Source: an uncultured Flavobacteriales bacterium (GTDB taxonomy: Bacteria > Bacteroidota > Bacteroidia > Flavobacteriales > Crocinitomicaceae). Taken from it: DNA of 64,000 bases. The position numbers and the translations under genes are program-made. Shown piece by piece: positions 32,962 to 42,170 of this stretch. Every line of letters starts with the position of its first letter. Position 1 is the stretch's first letter. Below the pieces are notes generated by a model. The model did not search any database. It saw nothing but the letters and a program-made list of their open reading frames with translations, and was not told the origin of the DNA. The stretch spans positions 1-64,000 of the forward strand of contig CAMLLB010000014.1 in NCBI GenBank assembly GCA_946480815.1, in the 5' to 3' direction.

Positions 32962-34311
32962 ATGATTACACAAATCCTCAACAACGGAATTACTACTGAA
33001 AACCCGGATGCACTCAATCGCAAGATCCGGATCGGTAACCTGATTGCTTTGTTGACAGCTGTAACCATGTTCTGTTATACTCCGATTTACTTTTACTACA
33101 ATCAACCGGCAGGAATTTTCAACAACAGCTTCTTCTTTGTTGCCAGTTTGATCACCTTTTTCCTGATCCGAAGGAAAAAATACAGCCAGGCCTTCTTTTT
33201 TCATATTTGTTGTGGCTTCCTGTACTTTATTGAAGGAACGCTGACTTACGGACTGCAGACCAACCTGCATTTCTATTTATTGGTAATGTGCATGATCAGT
33301 GCTGTGATGTTTGATCACCGGAAAACTATCCAGGGATTTATTGCGTTTGCCATTCTTTCCTTTTTCGGGCTGATTACCTGGCTTCATTTCCACAAGCCAT
33401 TCATTACGGTTTTGGAGCAATCGGAAACCGTGCAGAACATTATTGGGAATGTGAACCTGTTACTCCTGTTCGTCATTGCTTCGCTGATCATTTTGTTCTT
33501 TAAGGAGGAAATGCTGAAATCCCAAAAGCGGATTACCGAACAGAAAAACCTCATCGAAGAGAAGAACAAGGACATTCTGGACAGCATTCAATATGCGCAA
33601 CGCATTCAATTGGCTTTGTTACCAAGCAGAAACAATATCCAATTGCTCTTTCCTGGTTCATTCCTGTACTTTCAGCCAAAAGACATTGTGAGCGGTGATT
33701 TTTACTGGATCTTTCAGAATGAAAATTACCGCTTTGCGGCCGTTGGAGATTGCACCGGACACGGGGTTCCCGGAGCTTTGATGAGCGTTTTGGGAATTAA
33801 CCTGCTCCATGAAATTGTGGAGAACAAAGGGATTCTACGACCTGCTGAAATTCTCAATGAGCTGCGTTCGGGTATTATTGCTGCTTTTGATAAAGAAGGG
33901 AAAAGCAGTGAGTACAAAGACGGCATGGATATTTCCATCCTGCGGATTGACCGGAAAGCAAATCGGTATGTTTTTGCCGCAGCAAATAATTCCGTTTACC
34001 ATATTTCCGGACAGGAATTGGAAGAGCACGATGCAAACCGGCAGCCCGTTGGCTACTCACATAACCTGAAACCGTTCACCGAACAGGAATCAGCTTATCA
34101 GCAAGGTGATTTACTGGTGCTTTTCACAGATGGCTTCGCGGATCAATTCGGCGGACCGAAGAACAAAAAATTCCGTTACAAACCATTCAAAGAATTGCTT
34201 TTGAAAACCCGACAGGAGGATCCGGAAGGGGTTCTTTCTTCCAGCTTTAAATCCTGGAAAGGAGAATTGGAACAGGTGGATGATGTGTGTGTATTGGGTA
34301 TCCGGCTTTAA
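32962..34311 (+). CDS. membrane SpoIIE/PP2C-type serine/threonine phosphatase
   Basis: The 449-residue protein has an N-terminal membrane region with about six helices (25-175), a short coiled linker (SQKRITEQKNLIEEKNKDIL) and a SpoIIE-type PP2C domain (about 230-448). Metal-binding motifs are visible: DIVSGDFYW, AVGDCTGHGVPGALMS, and FTDGFADQFGG near the end. This is the standard Bacteroidota arrangement for sensor-coupled phosphatases of the SpoIIE/RsbU type. No partner anti-sigma antagonist gene is next to it. It is convergent with the lipoprotein at 34376 and shares the palindrome at 34350. Confidence 0.92.
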   Translation: MITQILNNGITTENPDALNRKIRIGNLIALLTAVTMFCYTPIYFYYNQPAGIFNNSFFFVASLITFFLIRRKKYSQAFFFHICCGFLYFIEGTLTYGLQTNLHFYLLVMCMISAVMFDHRKTIQGFIAFAILSFFGLITWLHFHKPFITVLEQSETVQNIIGNVNLLLLFVIASLIILFFKEEMLKSQKRITEQKNLIEEKNKDILDSIQYAQRIQLALLPSRNNIQLLFPGSFLYFQPKDIVSGDFYWIFQNENYRFAAVGDCTGHGVPGALMSVLGINLLHEIVENKGILRPAEILNELRSGIIAAFDKEGKSSEYKDGMDISILRIDRKANRYVFAAANNSVYHISGQELEEHDANRQPVGYSHNLKPFTEQESAYQQGDLLVLFTDGFADQFGGPKNKKFRYKPFKELLLKTRQEDPEGVLSSSFKSWKGELEQVDDVCVLGIRL

Positions 34312-34349
34312 TCAAATGCTTTCCTGTTTATGAAAAAGCACAGAAGATG

Positions 34350-34381
34350 AAGTAGGTACGCGATTAATCGCGTACCTACTT
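34350..34381 (+). repeat. perfect palindrome between convergent genes
   Basis: AGTAGGTACGCGATT and its exact complement meet at 34365/34366, giving a 30-nt palindrome (32 nt with one more pair). It lies between the phosphatase (+) and a lipoprotein (-) and probably terminates both. The TAG at its right arm, read on the minus strand, is the stop codon of the lipoprotein gene. It belongs to the same family as 32020 and 57561. Confidence 0.8.
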
Positions 34382-35116
34382 GAAAACCGTATCGCGGAAA
34401 TAAATGGTATTGTTCCTTATCTCAAAACGGAGTTCATAGTTTCGTGATCTGATCTCTTCCTCAATTTCCGGATCGATTTCTTTTTCGTGGACATATACCA
34501 GAATACTTTCCGGGGTTTTGGACTCAATCCTGTAGTCACTTTGGATCGAAGTGTGTTCTTCATTGGCATCACTCCAGGTGACTACCGAAAAGTCGGTACT
34601 TTTTTTAACCCCTTTCCCATTCGAATGAAAAACCAGTGGCGAATCAGTGCAGATTCCCTTACCATTGTTTTTTTGCGAAATAAACAGGTAGTCTCCGGAT
34701 CGGATCAGCAATTTATCCAGCTCATAAGCACATCGTTCATTTTGGGCCGGAATCGTTCCATGATTTAAAACGCGATATCCTTTCTCTTTCGTTTCAGCTA
34801 AACGGAAAAAGGGATAATGGCTCTCCGTTGCATTTTCCAAATAGCAGCTTGCTATCCAGATATCCGGGCCTACTCTGATGAAAGAAGCCAATGTGTCCTT
34901 ATCATCATAACCCGACAAATCGTATTGGTCCAATAATTTGAGCGAAAAATCACGCTCCAGTCTTTGCAATTCTTCGGCATTCAAATAACCTTCCTGTTCC
35001 TTGAGTTTTTCAAAGAGTTTTCCGTCGTTGATCTTCTTTTGCCGCTTGGGGCTGTTGCAGGAAAAAATCAATGCGAGAACCAATAATCCGTAAATCCAAC
35101 TGCTTCTAATTTTCAT
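34376..35116 (-). CDS. lipoprotein of unknown function
   Basis: The 246-residue protein has a lipoprotein signal (WIYGLLVLALIFSC, lipobox IFSC). A charged segment (NSPKRQKKINDGKLFEKLKE) precedes a soluble mixed alpha/beta domain (LSGYDDKDTLASFIRVGPDI, NKLLIRSGDYLFISQKNNGK). No family is recognised. Its stop codon lies within the palindrome at 34350-34381. A 10-bp inverted repeat stands 11 bp upstream of the start and could be an operator. Confidence 0.78.
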   Translation of the reverse strand: MKIRSSWIYGLLVLALIFSCNSPKRQKKINDGKLFEKLKEQEGYLNAEELQRLERDFSLKLLDQYDLSGYDDKDTLASFIRVGPDIWIASCYLENATESHYPFFRLAETKEKGYRVLNHGTIPAQNERCAYELDKLLIRSGDYLFISQKNNGKGICTDSPLVFHSNGKGVKKSTDFSVVTWSDANEEHTSIQSDYRIESKTPESILVYVHEKEIDPEIEEEIRSRNYELRFEIRNNTIYFRDTVFK

Positions 35117-35126
35117 TTCGACAACG

Positions 35127-35152
35127 TGACGTAATATTGCGTTATTACGTCA
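35127..35152 (-). promoter_or_regulatory. inverted repeat upstream of the lipoprotein gene
   Basis: TGACGTAATA (35127-35136), a 6-nt spacer and TATTACGTCA (35143-35152) form a perfect dyad 11 bp upstream of the start at 35116. There is no adjacent T-tract on the minus strand, so an operator is more likely than a terminator for the receptor gene ending at 35201. The binding protein is unknown. Confidence 0.4.
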
Positions 35153-35200
35153 AACCTGATTACTTACTAATTTCAGACAAAAATCCGTAAGAATCAAGTA

Positions 35201-37645
35201 TTATTCTTTCTTCCCGCCCGCAAGCTTGAAACTAATGCGGTAATAAAAGATCGGAAGGAAGCCCAATTGCGTTTTCTCTGCCAAGGGTTCTTTACTTGGG
35301 TCCGCTAAGTCCGGTGCGTAAGCCAATCCCAGGATATTTCGGGTATTCAGAATATTTACCAAGTCCAACCCGATCTCGTGCGTCACCTTCTTCGCATTCA
35401 TTTTCCAGCTGATCTTTAAATCGGCACGGAAGTAATCTTTAAACTGGCGCGTATTGAACAGCGAATCACTGAAAATCAATTCTTTTTGAGCAGTTGTAGC
35501 CGGTAAATTGATGTAACCATAGCGTTTTCCACCTGCCACAGTCACTTTTCCACCCAAACCAAGCACATGCTTCTTGCCCAGTTTGAATTCTTTTCCGAAC
35601 AACACATTCGCAGTATACAATCCGTTGTAACTGGTATTTCGTTCCACACCATCACTTCCTTTATACTTACTGTCATAAATAGAAACAGTTGCCAGCACAT
35701 AAAAGCTTTTGTCGAAGAACTTTTGCAGGGTCAACTCCAAACCGTAGTTCATCCCTGTTCCCGTATTCTTTAGCGTATCCGGGAAGAAACGTGCGAAACC
35801 GCTTCCCTGGTTGATCATCGAAAAAGAAGAGCGTTGAACCGTTACCGGAACTTCATACAGGTATTGGTAATAGATTTCCGTCTTGAACTGGAATCCTTTT
35901 TTGAAATTCTTTTCGTAGCCCAAAGCAGAATGCATCGACTTGGTGAAACCCATTTTCTTATTGTGATAGATCTGGTTTCCGGCAGCATCTTCCAAATGAT
36001 AGGTATACGTATAATATGGTTGTGTCTGACTATGCAAACCGGCACCGGCAAATAATTTCTGATCGCCTTTCATAGACCACTTCCAACCCAAACGAGGTTC
36101 CAGCGGACTTAAAGAATTACTGAACGAATAATACTGTGCATGCAATCCGGCTGTGAAATCCATGGTTTCCGTAATGCGGTACTTCCATTGGAAGAACGGT
36201 TGGATCAAAACTCCACCTTCGCCCTTGTAATCCCAACGATTAATAAACGCTGTCCCGGCTGTGTTCAACACACTATCGATCATTTTGAAGGTAAAGAAAT
36301 CTGCATTCAATCCCGTTTTGATGATGTGCTGTTTTCCGATCTTATGATTGATGCTGAACATTCCCGAATATTTCGCGATTTTGAACTGGTAGCCCATAAT
36401 GCGGTAAATACTGTCCACGCGAATTGTTACTTCCGGTTCACTTCCGTTATAAGTCGTATCCAGAGAACGGTTCAATAAATCGTGATGCGAATGCTGATCT
36501 TCAATACTTCCCGAAAAAGTAGTTGTCAGGAAGGTTCTTTCGGAAAGGGATTTTTTATAGGTCAATCCGGCAACTGCCATTCCTGTGCCGAAATATTGAT
36601 CACGATCACCTTCTCCATACAGTTCTTTGGTATATTCCGTTTGTTCGGATATCAGGATCTTAATATCGCTCTTTCCTCCTATTCCCCAAAGAGAAAGCTG
36701 CCCGCCTTTTTTGAGCGGGAAATTGAATTTAAAAGCACCGTCTCCATAAACAGGAACGGCATCCGTCCCGATACGGATTCCCATAAACTGGAACAAGCTC
36801 AGGGTCGAATAGCGCCCCATGATCAGGTAGCTCGCATTCGATTTTTTACTCAAAGGTCCTTCTGCCAGCACTTCTGTTCCCAGAAAACCGAACTGACCGG
36901 TAAATTCGTGTTGTTTGGAGTTTCCGTTACGCAATTTCAAATCAAAGATCCCGGAAACTGAATTTCCGTACTCGGCGGGAAATGCAGACATGAAGAAATC
37001 CGAATTTGCCAAACTCTTGTTGTTAATGATCGAAACGGGACCACCCGAACTTCCGGAAATGGAAAAATGCGAGGGATTCGGAATATCGATTCCTTCTACT
37101 TTGTAAATGATGCCAAGCGGAGAATTTCCACGAACAACAATATCATTCCGGGAATCATCTGCTCCCTGAACTCCTGCAAAGTTACTGGCCATCCGCGCAG
37201 GATCCCCACGTGATCCGGCATAACGTTCCGTTTCTTCCACCGAGAATTGCTGTGCAGAAACGGTTGCCATTTCGTTCTTCACTTCACCTTGTTTCTGGGC
37301 AACAACAACCACCTCTTCTACTTCACTGATCCGTTCTTTCACTTTGATTTCCAAAACGGTCTGTCTTCCGGAATTTACTTCAACAGCTGCAGAATAATTT
37401 TCATAGACTGTCGACTTAATTGTCAAAGGATGTTTTCCGACCGGTACGTTCAAAAATTCGAAGACACCATCGTTATTGGTCATTGTTTTCAACTTGGAGC
37501 TATCGGAAAGGGAAATAATGACCTGTGCTCCGAAAACCGGGAAATCCGATTCGGAATCCAGGACAGTACCACGGACAGTTTGAGTTGGTTGTGCGATCAG
37601 GACAGAGCTAAAGGCACACAACAATATGGTGAGGATAGTTTTCAT
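35201..37645 (-). CDS. TonB-dependent outer-membrane receptor
   Basis: The 814-residue protein has a signal peptide (MKTILTILLCAFSSVLIA, then Gln) and a carboxypeptidase-like regulatory domain (about 22-110, with VRGTVLDSESDFPVFGAQVI). A plug domain (about 125-235, with NDIVVRGNSPLGIIYKVEGI) and a beta barrel to the C-terminus follow. It has the CarboxypepD_reg-TonB receptor layout typical of Bacteroidota and lacks SusC features such as a SusD partner. It begins 31 bp after the stop of a peptide-binding lipoprotein gene, so the pair may form an import route for peptides or a peptide-like ligand. Confidence 0.93.
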   Translation of the reverse strand: MKTILTILLCAFSSVLIAQPTQTVRGTVLDSESDFPVFGAQVIISLSDSSKLKTMTNNDGVFEFLNVPVGKHPLTIKSTVYENYSAAVEVNSGRQTVLEIKVKERISEVEEVVVVAQKQGEVKNEMATVSAQQFSVEETERYAGSRGDPARMASNFAGVQGADDSRNDIVVRGNSPLGIIYKVEGIDIPNPSHFSISGSSGGPVSIINNKSLANSDFFMSAFPAEYGNSVSGIFDLKLRNGNSKQHEFTGQFGFLGTEVLAEGPLSKKSNASYLIMGRYSTLSLFQFMGIRIGTDAVPVYGDGAFKFNFPLKKGGQLSLWGIGGKSDIKILISEQTEYTKELYGEGDRDQYFGTGMAVAGLTYKKSLSERTFLTTTFSGSIEDQHSHHDLLNRSLDTTYNGSEPEVTIRVDSIYRIMGYQFKIAKYSGMFSINHKIGKQHIIKTGLNADFFTFKMIDSVLNTAGTAFINRWDYKGEGGVLIQPFFQWKYRITETMDFTAGLHAQYYSFSNSLSPLEPRLGWKWSMKGDQKLFAGAGLHSQTQPYYTYTYHLEDAAGNQIYHNKKMGFTKSMHSALGYEKNFKKGFQFKTEIYYQYLYEVPVTVQRSSFSMINQGSGFARFFPDTLKNTGTGMNYGLELTLQKFFDKSFYVLATVSIYDSKYKGSDGVERNTSYNGLYTANVLFGKEFKLGKKHVLGLGGKVTVAGGKRYGYINLPATTAQKELIFSDSLFNTRQFKDYFRADLKISWKMNAKKVTHEIGLDLVNILNTRNILGLAYAPDLADPSKEPLAEKTQLGFLPIFYYRISFKLAGGKKE

Positions 37646-37676
37646 TCTTTGAGGATATCAGCCCGTAAATATACAC

Positions 37677-39395
37677 TTATTGAATAGACTTCAAATATTC
37701 CTCTTTCGTCCACTCTTTGATGTATACTCTGCGCAAATCCAAAAATTCCATCGGATTATTTTTCAGATTTCGGACACGGGAATAACTCAATGTAAAATCG
37801 TTGGCATACCAAAGCGGGATGATCGGAGGATCTTTCATCAGCTCGATCTCAGCTTTGGAGAACAATTCCAATCTTTTTTTCGGGTCTGCTGAACGGCCTT
37901 GTTCGAAATATTTGTCGAATAAGGGATTCATGTACCGGGATTGATTTCCGCTTGAAGGCATGTCTTTTTCTTTCGGCACCAGTTTTCCATAGAAATTCCC
38001 GAGGAATGTTTCGGGGCTGGAATAATCCGCCACCCAGGCAGTACGGAATAAATCTCCTCTTCCCATATTCCCGTCCTCATTTCGCTGTTCGAAATTAGAA
38101 CCGTCGATATTGACATTGATTCCCAAGGTCTGGTAAATCTGATCTGCCAGTTCTTCGGCCACAGCGGTATTCAGGTCACTGATATCCAATCTCAGGTCCA
38201 CACTTCCGAATCCTTTTCCACCCGGATAACCTGCGTCTGCCAATAATTTCCTGGCCAATTCAGGATTAAAATCATATCCGTACTTTTTGATCTCGGAGAA
38301 ATCATAACCTTTAAACACCGAACCGATTGGCGGAGTAATTCCATAAATCCCGTATTCATAATACTGGTTCCTGAGCACGTTATCAGCCAGTCGCTTCCTG
38401 TCGATTGCATAATTAAATGCCTGTCTTACACGAACATCCCGGAAACGGGGATCGTTCATATTGAAGAAATAATATTGGGTTGTAAGCAAAGGATTATTAT
38501 ACAACTCCTTCAATGGCGGCTGCGCATTGAAATCAGAAATCCGTCCTTCCAGCATTTCGGTAATACGTGAAGTCGGCAAGCCCGAAATCAGCAAGGTTTT
38601 ACCCTGCTCAAACATTTCCAATTGTTCCAGCTTTCTGGTCTGAACATAGAAAACCACCGAATCCAAATAAGGCAACGCATTTCCTTTATTATCAACCATA
38701 TAGTAATCCTGGTTCTTCAATAAAATATACGTTTCATCTTCCGATGGTGGAGTGAAGCAGAACGGACCTGTTCCAACTACATCGGTTTCTTTATTCGCCT
38801 CCACAATTTTTTTCGACACAATACTCGCACTCAAATTAGCCAGTTTGTTGATGTAAGTTTGGTCCGGATTCAGCAAAGTAATTTCAAACTGGTTCTTTTT
38901 TACCTTCATTCCACTGATGGACTTTGCTTTTCCCTCGTAATACTCTTTTGCACCTTTTACCTGGTTGGCAAGCAAGAACAGATAAGCAGCCGTCGGATTT
39001 CCTTCTGCATTCGGTTTGCATGCTTTTTCAAAAGTGAACAGCACATCGTCAACCGTCAGCTTCCGTTCATCCAATGATCCAAATACCGGATTGTCATGAA
39101 AGAAAACGTCATCTCTAATGGTAAATGTAAAAACAGTCCCATCACCGCTAATATTCCATTTTTCAGCAATTTGCGGTTGAAGCGACAGATCTTCTGCATT
39201 GAAACTCACCAAACCTTCCATCACCTGGGAAAGCAATTCAAATGAATAGACATCATTTACTTCTCTGGCAATAAAAGTTGATGGTGTATTATCGAGGGCC
39301 ATTTTAAAACTTCCTCCTGCAAACTCAAATTGTTTTTTATCTGAACCGCAAGATGTGAGAATGAGAATAAGGAAAACTACAGGGACTAATTTCAT
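37677..39395 (-). CDS. extracellular solute-binding protein family 5 (peptide ABC-type) lipoprotein
   Basis: The ATG at 39395 opens the lipoprotein signal (MKLVPVVFLILILTSC, lipobox LTSC); an upstream ATG adds only seven residues. The SBP_bac_5 domain fills the 572-residue protein: FTIRDDVFFHDNPVF, RKLTVDDVLFTFEKA, VGTGPFCF, YNNPLLTTQYYFFNM and VRQAFNYAIDRKRLADN are all typical of DppA/OppA. No permease or ATPase genes are adjacent. It is co-oriented with the TonB receptor gene 31 bp downstream. Confidence 0.92.
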   Translation of the reverse strand: MKLVPVVFLILILTSCGSDKKQFEFAGGSFKMALDNTPSTFIAREVNDVYSFELLSQVMEGLVSFNAEDLSLQPQIAEKWNISGDGTVFTFTIRDDVFFHDNPVFGSLDERKLTVDDVLFTFEKACKPNAEGNPTAAYLFLLANQVKGAKEYYEGKAKSISGMKVKKNQFEITLLNPDQTYINKLANLSASIVSKKIVEANKETDVVGTGPFCFTPPSEDETYILLKNQDYYMVDNKGNALPYLDSVVFYVQTRKLEQLEMFEQGKTLLISGLPTSRITEMLEGRISDFNAQPPLKELYNNPLLTTQYYFFNMNDPRFRDVRVRQAFNYAIDRKRLADNVLRNQYYEYGIYGITPPIGSVFKGYDFSEIKKYGYDFNPELARKLLADAGYPGGKGFGSVDLRLDISDLNTAVAEELADQIYQTLGINVNIDGSNFEQRNEDGNMGRGDLFRTAWVADYSSPETFLGNFYGKLVPKEKDMPSSGNQSRYMNPLFDKYFEQGRSADPKKRLELFSKAEIELMKDPPIIPLWYANDFTLSYSRVRNLKNNPMEFLDLRRVYIKEWTKEEYLKSIQ

Positions 39396-39588
39396 AGTAG
39401 AGCGAGCATTTATCAATTACAAGAATAGAAAAAATCTTTTACTAAAATAACTTAAAAAAACAAAATATTCGTATCCCAAATATGAAGATTGACACCAAGA
39501 TAATCGACGAATGGCCAATATTTAATGATTAATTAACTTATTGGGCGGGTTGAAATGAAAAAAAAATGTAATTTCGTCGCGTAAAATG

Positions 39589-39619
39589 TTGGTAATGTAA
39601 AAAATAGCTATTATACTTG
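39589..39619 (+). promoter_or_regulatory. probable promoter of the secreted protein gene
   Basis: TTG (39589-39591), a 20-bp spacer and TATACTTG (39612-39619) match the Bacteroidota consensus except for one base in the -7 box. The start codon is 30 bp downstream. Confidence 0.4.
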
Positions 39620-39649
39620 CCACAGTTTTTAGTGTAGCTACTAGATAAA

Positions 39650-40456
39650 ATGAAACAAATACAATTAATCTTACTTTGCTCTTTCGCACTACTGCTAAGC
39701 TTTTCAAGCTCAGCGGTTCTCTCAATTGAAGGAAGTTATCAGGGTAAAAATCTATACGTTCAGAATCCCGAAGATGGAGACGGTTTTGGCTTTTGCGCTA
39801 CAAAAGTAACCGTAAACGGTGACATCTTACCGGGAGGAACAGCCATTTCGGCTTTTGAAATTGACTTTTCTCTCTTTAATATAGAAATAGGTGAACCTGT
39901 ATTCATAGTTATTGAACACAACGACGGGTGCAAACCAAAAATTTTAAATCCGGAAGTATTACTTCCAAGAAGTACGTTCAATACCGTTGACATTCAAATC
40001 CAAAATAACGGGATGCTTACCTGGAAAACGACTAACGAACAAGGAAAGCTTCCATTTATTATCGAACAATACCGTTGGAACAAATGGGTAAAAATCGGTG
40101 AAGTTCAGGGAAAAGGAACCCCCGGAACAAACTCATATGAATTCCTTGTTGCACCGCATTCAGGTGAAAATACCGTTCGCGTTGTTCAAATTGACCATTC
40201 AGGTGCGAAAAGAAACTCCAAAGACGTAAAGTTCCATTCTTCCGTTCCTGCGGTTGTCAAGAATCCGGTCAAAGTCAAAGATGAAATTAACTTTACAGCT
40301 TCCGGAAAACCAATCGAAACAAAATATGAAATCTATGATGCATATGGAAATATCGTCAAGAAAGGGATCGGTTCTTCAGTTCCATGTTCGAACTTGTTGA
40401 AAGGAGCTTATTACATCAATTTCGATAACAAAACAGAGAAATTCTTTAAGGGGTAA
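39650..40456 (+). CDS. secreted protein with possible T9SS-type C-terminal module
   Basis: The 268-residue protein has a signal peptide (about 1-22) and then a beta-rich domain (GDGFGFCATKVTVNGDILPG, FIVIEHNDGCKP). A second beta domain runs from about 115 to 195 (GMLTWKTTNEQGKLPFIIEQ). The last 70 residues (NPVKVKDEINFTA, YEIYDAYGNIVKKG, LLKGAYYINFDNKTEKFFKG) have the strand pattern of a type A T9SS sorting domain, ending in a basic KF.KG. It may therefore be exported to the cell surface. A strong terminator follows. Confidence 0.75.
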   Translation: MKQIQLILLCSFALLLSFSSSAVLSIEGSYQGKNLYVQNPEDGDGFGFCATKVTVNGDILPGGTAISAFEIDFSLFNIEIGEPVFIVIEHNDGCKPKILNPEVLLPRSTFNTVDIQIQNNGMLTWKTTNEQGKLPFIIEQYRWNKWVKIGEVQGKGTPGTNSYEFLVAPHSGENTVRVVQIDHSGAKRNSKDVKFHSSVPAVVKNPVKVKDEINFTASGKPIETKYEIYDAYGNIVKKGIGSSVPCSNLLKGAYYINFDNKTEKFFKG

Positions 40457-40475
40457 AATCCTGGAAATAATATTG

Positions 40476-40506
40476 AACCCCGGCATTCATCGCCGGGGTT
40501 TTTTAT
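40476..40506 (+). terminator. rho-independent terminator
   Basis: ACCCCGGC, a loop ATTCAT and GCCGGGGT are followed by a run of T. It is 20 bp after the stop of the secreted protein gene. Confidence 0.85.
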
Positions 40507-40513
40507 ATCCACC

Positions 40514-40547
40514 AATTCGGAATTCGTAATTTGGGAATTCGTAATTT
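40514..40547 (+). repeat. AATTCGTAATT-type iterated repeat
   Basis: AATTCGGAATTCGTAATTTG and GGAATTCGTAATTTT make a short iterated sequence just before the methylmalonyl-CoA epimerase gene. Similar runs occur at 48029-48047 and 57515-57547, always between genes. Confidence 0.5.
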
Positions 40548-40553
40548 TATGTC

Positions 40554-40958
40554 ATGAATAAAATCGAACACATCGGAATCGCGGTCAAAAATCTGGACGA
40601 AGCGATCAAAACCTACACCGAACTGCTCGGAACGGAATGTTATAAAACAGAAGCAGTAGAAAGCGAAGGTGTAAAAACAGCTTTTTTCCAGGTTGGAGAA
40701 TCCAAGATCGAATTATTGGAAGCCAGTAATGAAACAAGTCCGATCGCTAAATTCATTGAAAAAAAAGGGGAAGGAATCCATCACATTGCATTTGATGTCA
40801 CAGATATTCAACAATCAATGAACGAACTTTCATCCAAAGGATTCCAATTACTGAACGAGCAACCGAAAAACGGGGCCGACAATAAATTGGTCGCTTTCCT
40901 GCACCCGAAATCGGCAAATGGAGTGTTGGTAGAGCTTTGTCAGGAAAAAAAGCAGTGA
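40554..40958 (+). CDS. mce: methylmalonyl-CoA epimerase
   Basis: The 134-residue vicinal-oxygen-chelate protein interconverts (2R)- and (2S)-methylmalonyl-CoA in the propionate/succinyl-CoA route. It opens with NKIEHIGIAVKNLDEAIKTY, and the metal ligands are visible as H6, H76 or H77 in EGIHHIAFDV, and E127 in GVLVELCQ. Length and spacing match bacterial Mce. No mutase or propionyl-CoA carboxylase gene is adjacent. It links functionally to the sucAB genes 1.2 kb downstream only through succinyl-CoA. Confidence 0.92.
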   Translation: MNKIEHIGIAVKNLDEAIKTYTELLGTECYKTEAVESEGVKTAFFQVGESKIELLEASNETSPIAKFIEKKGEGIHHIAFDVTDIQQSMNELSSKGFQLLNEQPKNGADNKLVAFLHPKSANGVLVELCQEKKQ

Positions 40959-40966
40959 CCTGCGAA

Positions 40967-41596
40967 TCAGGTCCGAAAAAAAGGCAATTCGAAAACTTCC
41001 TGGTTTTTCTCCAGCAAAAAGGCTTCTATTCCGATTGATCTGGCTCCTTCGACATGTTGGGGACTATCATCAATGAAAATGGTATTTGCAGGGTCCAGGT
41101 TATTTTCCGAACAAACGAATTCGAAAATTTTTGTATCCGGTTTACGCATCCCGATTGCAGAAGAGAAATAGGTTTTCTCGAAATACTGTTCCAGGTTCCG
41201 GTGACCTGTTGTTTTTTCCAGTGATCTTCTCACCGCATCAATATGGAGATCATTTGTATTACTCAACAAAAACAATCGGTATTTACCGGCCAATGCTTCC
41301 AATTCCGCTAATCGTTTTTCCGGAAAATCCAGGATCATTGAATCCCAGGCATGAACCACCTGGTTCGCTGTAGTTCCTTGCGGCAAAAGGTCCAGTAAGC
41401 GATTTACAAAATGAAAAGAAGAAATTTCCCCGATCTCATAACGATCGAACAATTGAGTTTGCTGCAATTGGGAATACGATTCGCCAAAATTGGCCATTCC
41501 CAGGGAAATGAAGGCTTTTTCTGTTAAATCATAATCCAGGTTCAACAAAACTCCTCCCAAATCAAAAATGATTGCTTCTTTTGAGTTATTAATCAT
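40967..41596 (-). CDS. HAD-superfamily hydrolase (subfamily IA)
   Basis: The 209-residue protein has motif I FDLGGVLLNLD (D12; the usual second Asp is Gly), motif II LLSNTND, and motifs III and IV in KPDTKIFEF and FIDDSPQHVEGA. The DLGG form and overall length resemble the YihX group of small-molecule phosphatases. The substrate is not predictable. It converges with the epimerase gene, with 8 bp between the stop codons. Confidence 0.9.
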   Translation of the reverse strand: MINNSKEAIIFDLGGVLLNLDYDLTEKAFISLGMANFGESYSQLQQTQLFDRYEIGEISSFHFVNRLLDLLPQGTTANQVVHAWDSMILDFPEKRLAELEALAGKYRLFLLSNTNDLHIDAVRRSLEKTTGHRNLEQYFEKTYFSSAIGMRKPDTKIFEFVCSENNLDPANTIFIDDSPQHVEGARSIGIEAFLLEKNQEVFELPFFRT

Positions 41597-41633
41597 AGTG
41601 CAAAAGTACTAAGTTCACTTTGAATGACTGAAG

Positions 41634-41978
41634 ATGGAGGAAAAAGATTTACACGCGCTCGTTCATAAATTGCAATTGCGGTTGAGCCGGCGCAAATTAC
41701 TTGAGAAACTGCAAACCCAAATTCACAAGGATTTTCAACGGTCAGGAATCAGTGATTTCGAACTGACCAGTGCAGATCCGGCGCATTGGAACGGAGAAAT
41801 CCAGGTTATGCTCAAGCACTTATCGGAAAACGAATTGCAGCATCTGCTCTACCTTATTGATATCCCTGAACTGATCATCAGAGAAACACGTACTCACGAA
41901 GACCGGTTGTTTTACCTTTCAAATGCCATTTTACATCGCGAGTTGCTGAAAGTGTTTTACCAAATCCAATACAAATAA
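41634..41978 (+). CDS. hypothetical helical protein
   Basis: The 114-residue protein has no signal peptide and is almost entirely helical and charged (LHALVHKLQLRLSRRKLLEK, MLKHLSENELQHLLYLIDIP, LFYLSNAILHRELLKVFYQI). It is divergent from the HAD gene and 192 bp upstream of sucA. No family is recognised. Confidence 0.65.
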   Translation: MEEKDLHALVHKLQLRLSRRKLLEKLQTQIHKDFQRSGISDFELTSADPAHWNGEIQVMLKHLSENELQHLLYLIDIPELIIRETRTHEDRLFYLSNAILHRELLKVFYQIQYK

Positions 41979-42170
41979 AAAAATCATCACTGGTTGAATT
42001 GTCAATTATCAAGATGAAAAAGAGCATCATCCAGATAATTAATCACAGATAATTGATCATTTCCATTGCCTTGAAACAATAGTTCGCATTTTTGCATTTT
42101 TTTATCGCTATTTCCTACCCAAGCTTTGGTATAAAAGTTTTAACTTTACCGTCCATTATAGTGCACCAAC

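Noticed and set aside
32962..34311. Sporulation-related role for the SpoIIM and SpoIIE domain proteins
   Set aside because: Both domains are widespread in non-sporulating Bacteroidota, and the surrounding genes contain nothing else linked to sporulation.
36482..36961. 159-codon open frame antisense to the TonB receptor gene
   Set aside because: Shadow of a clearly coding strand with no recognisable domain.
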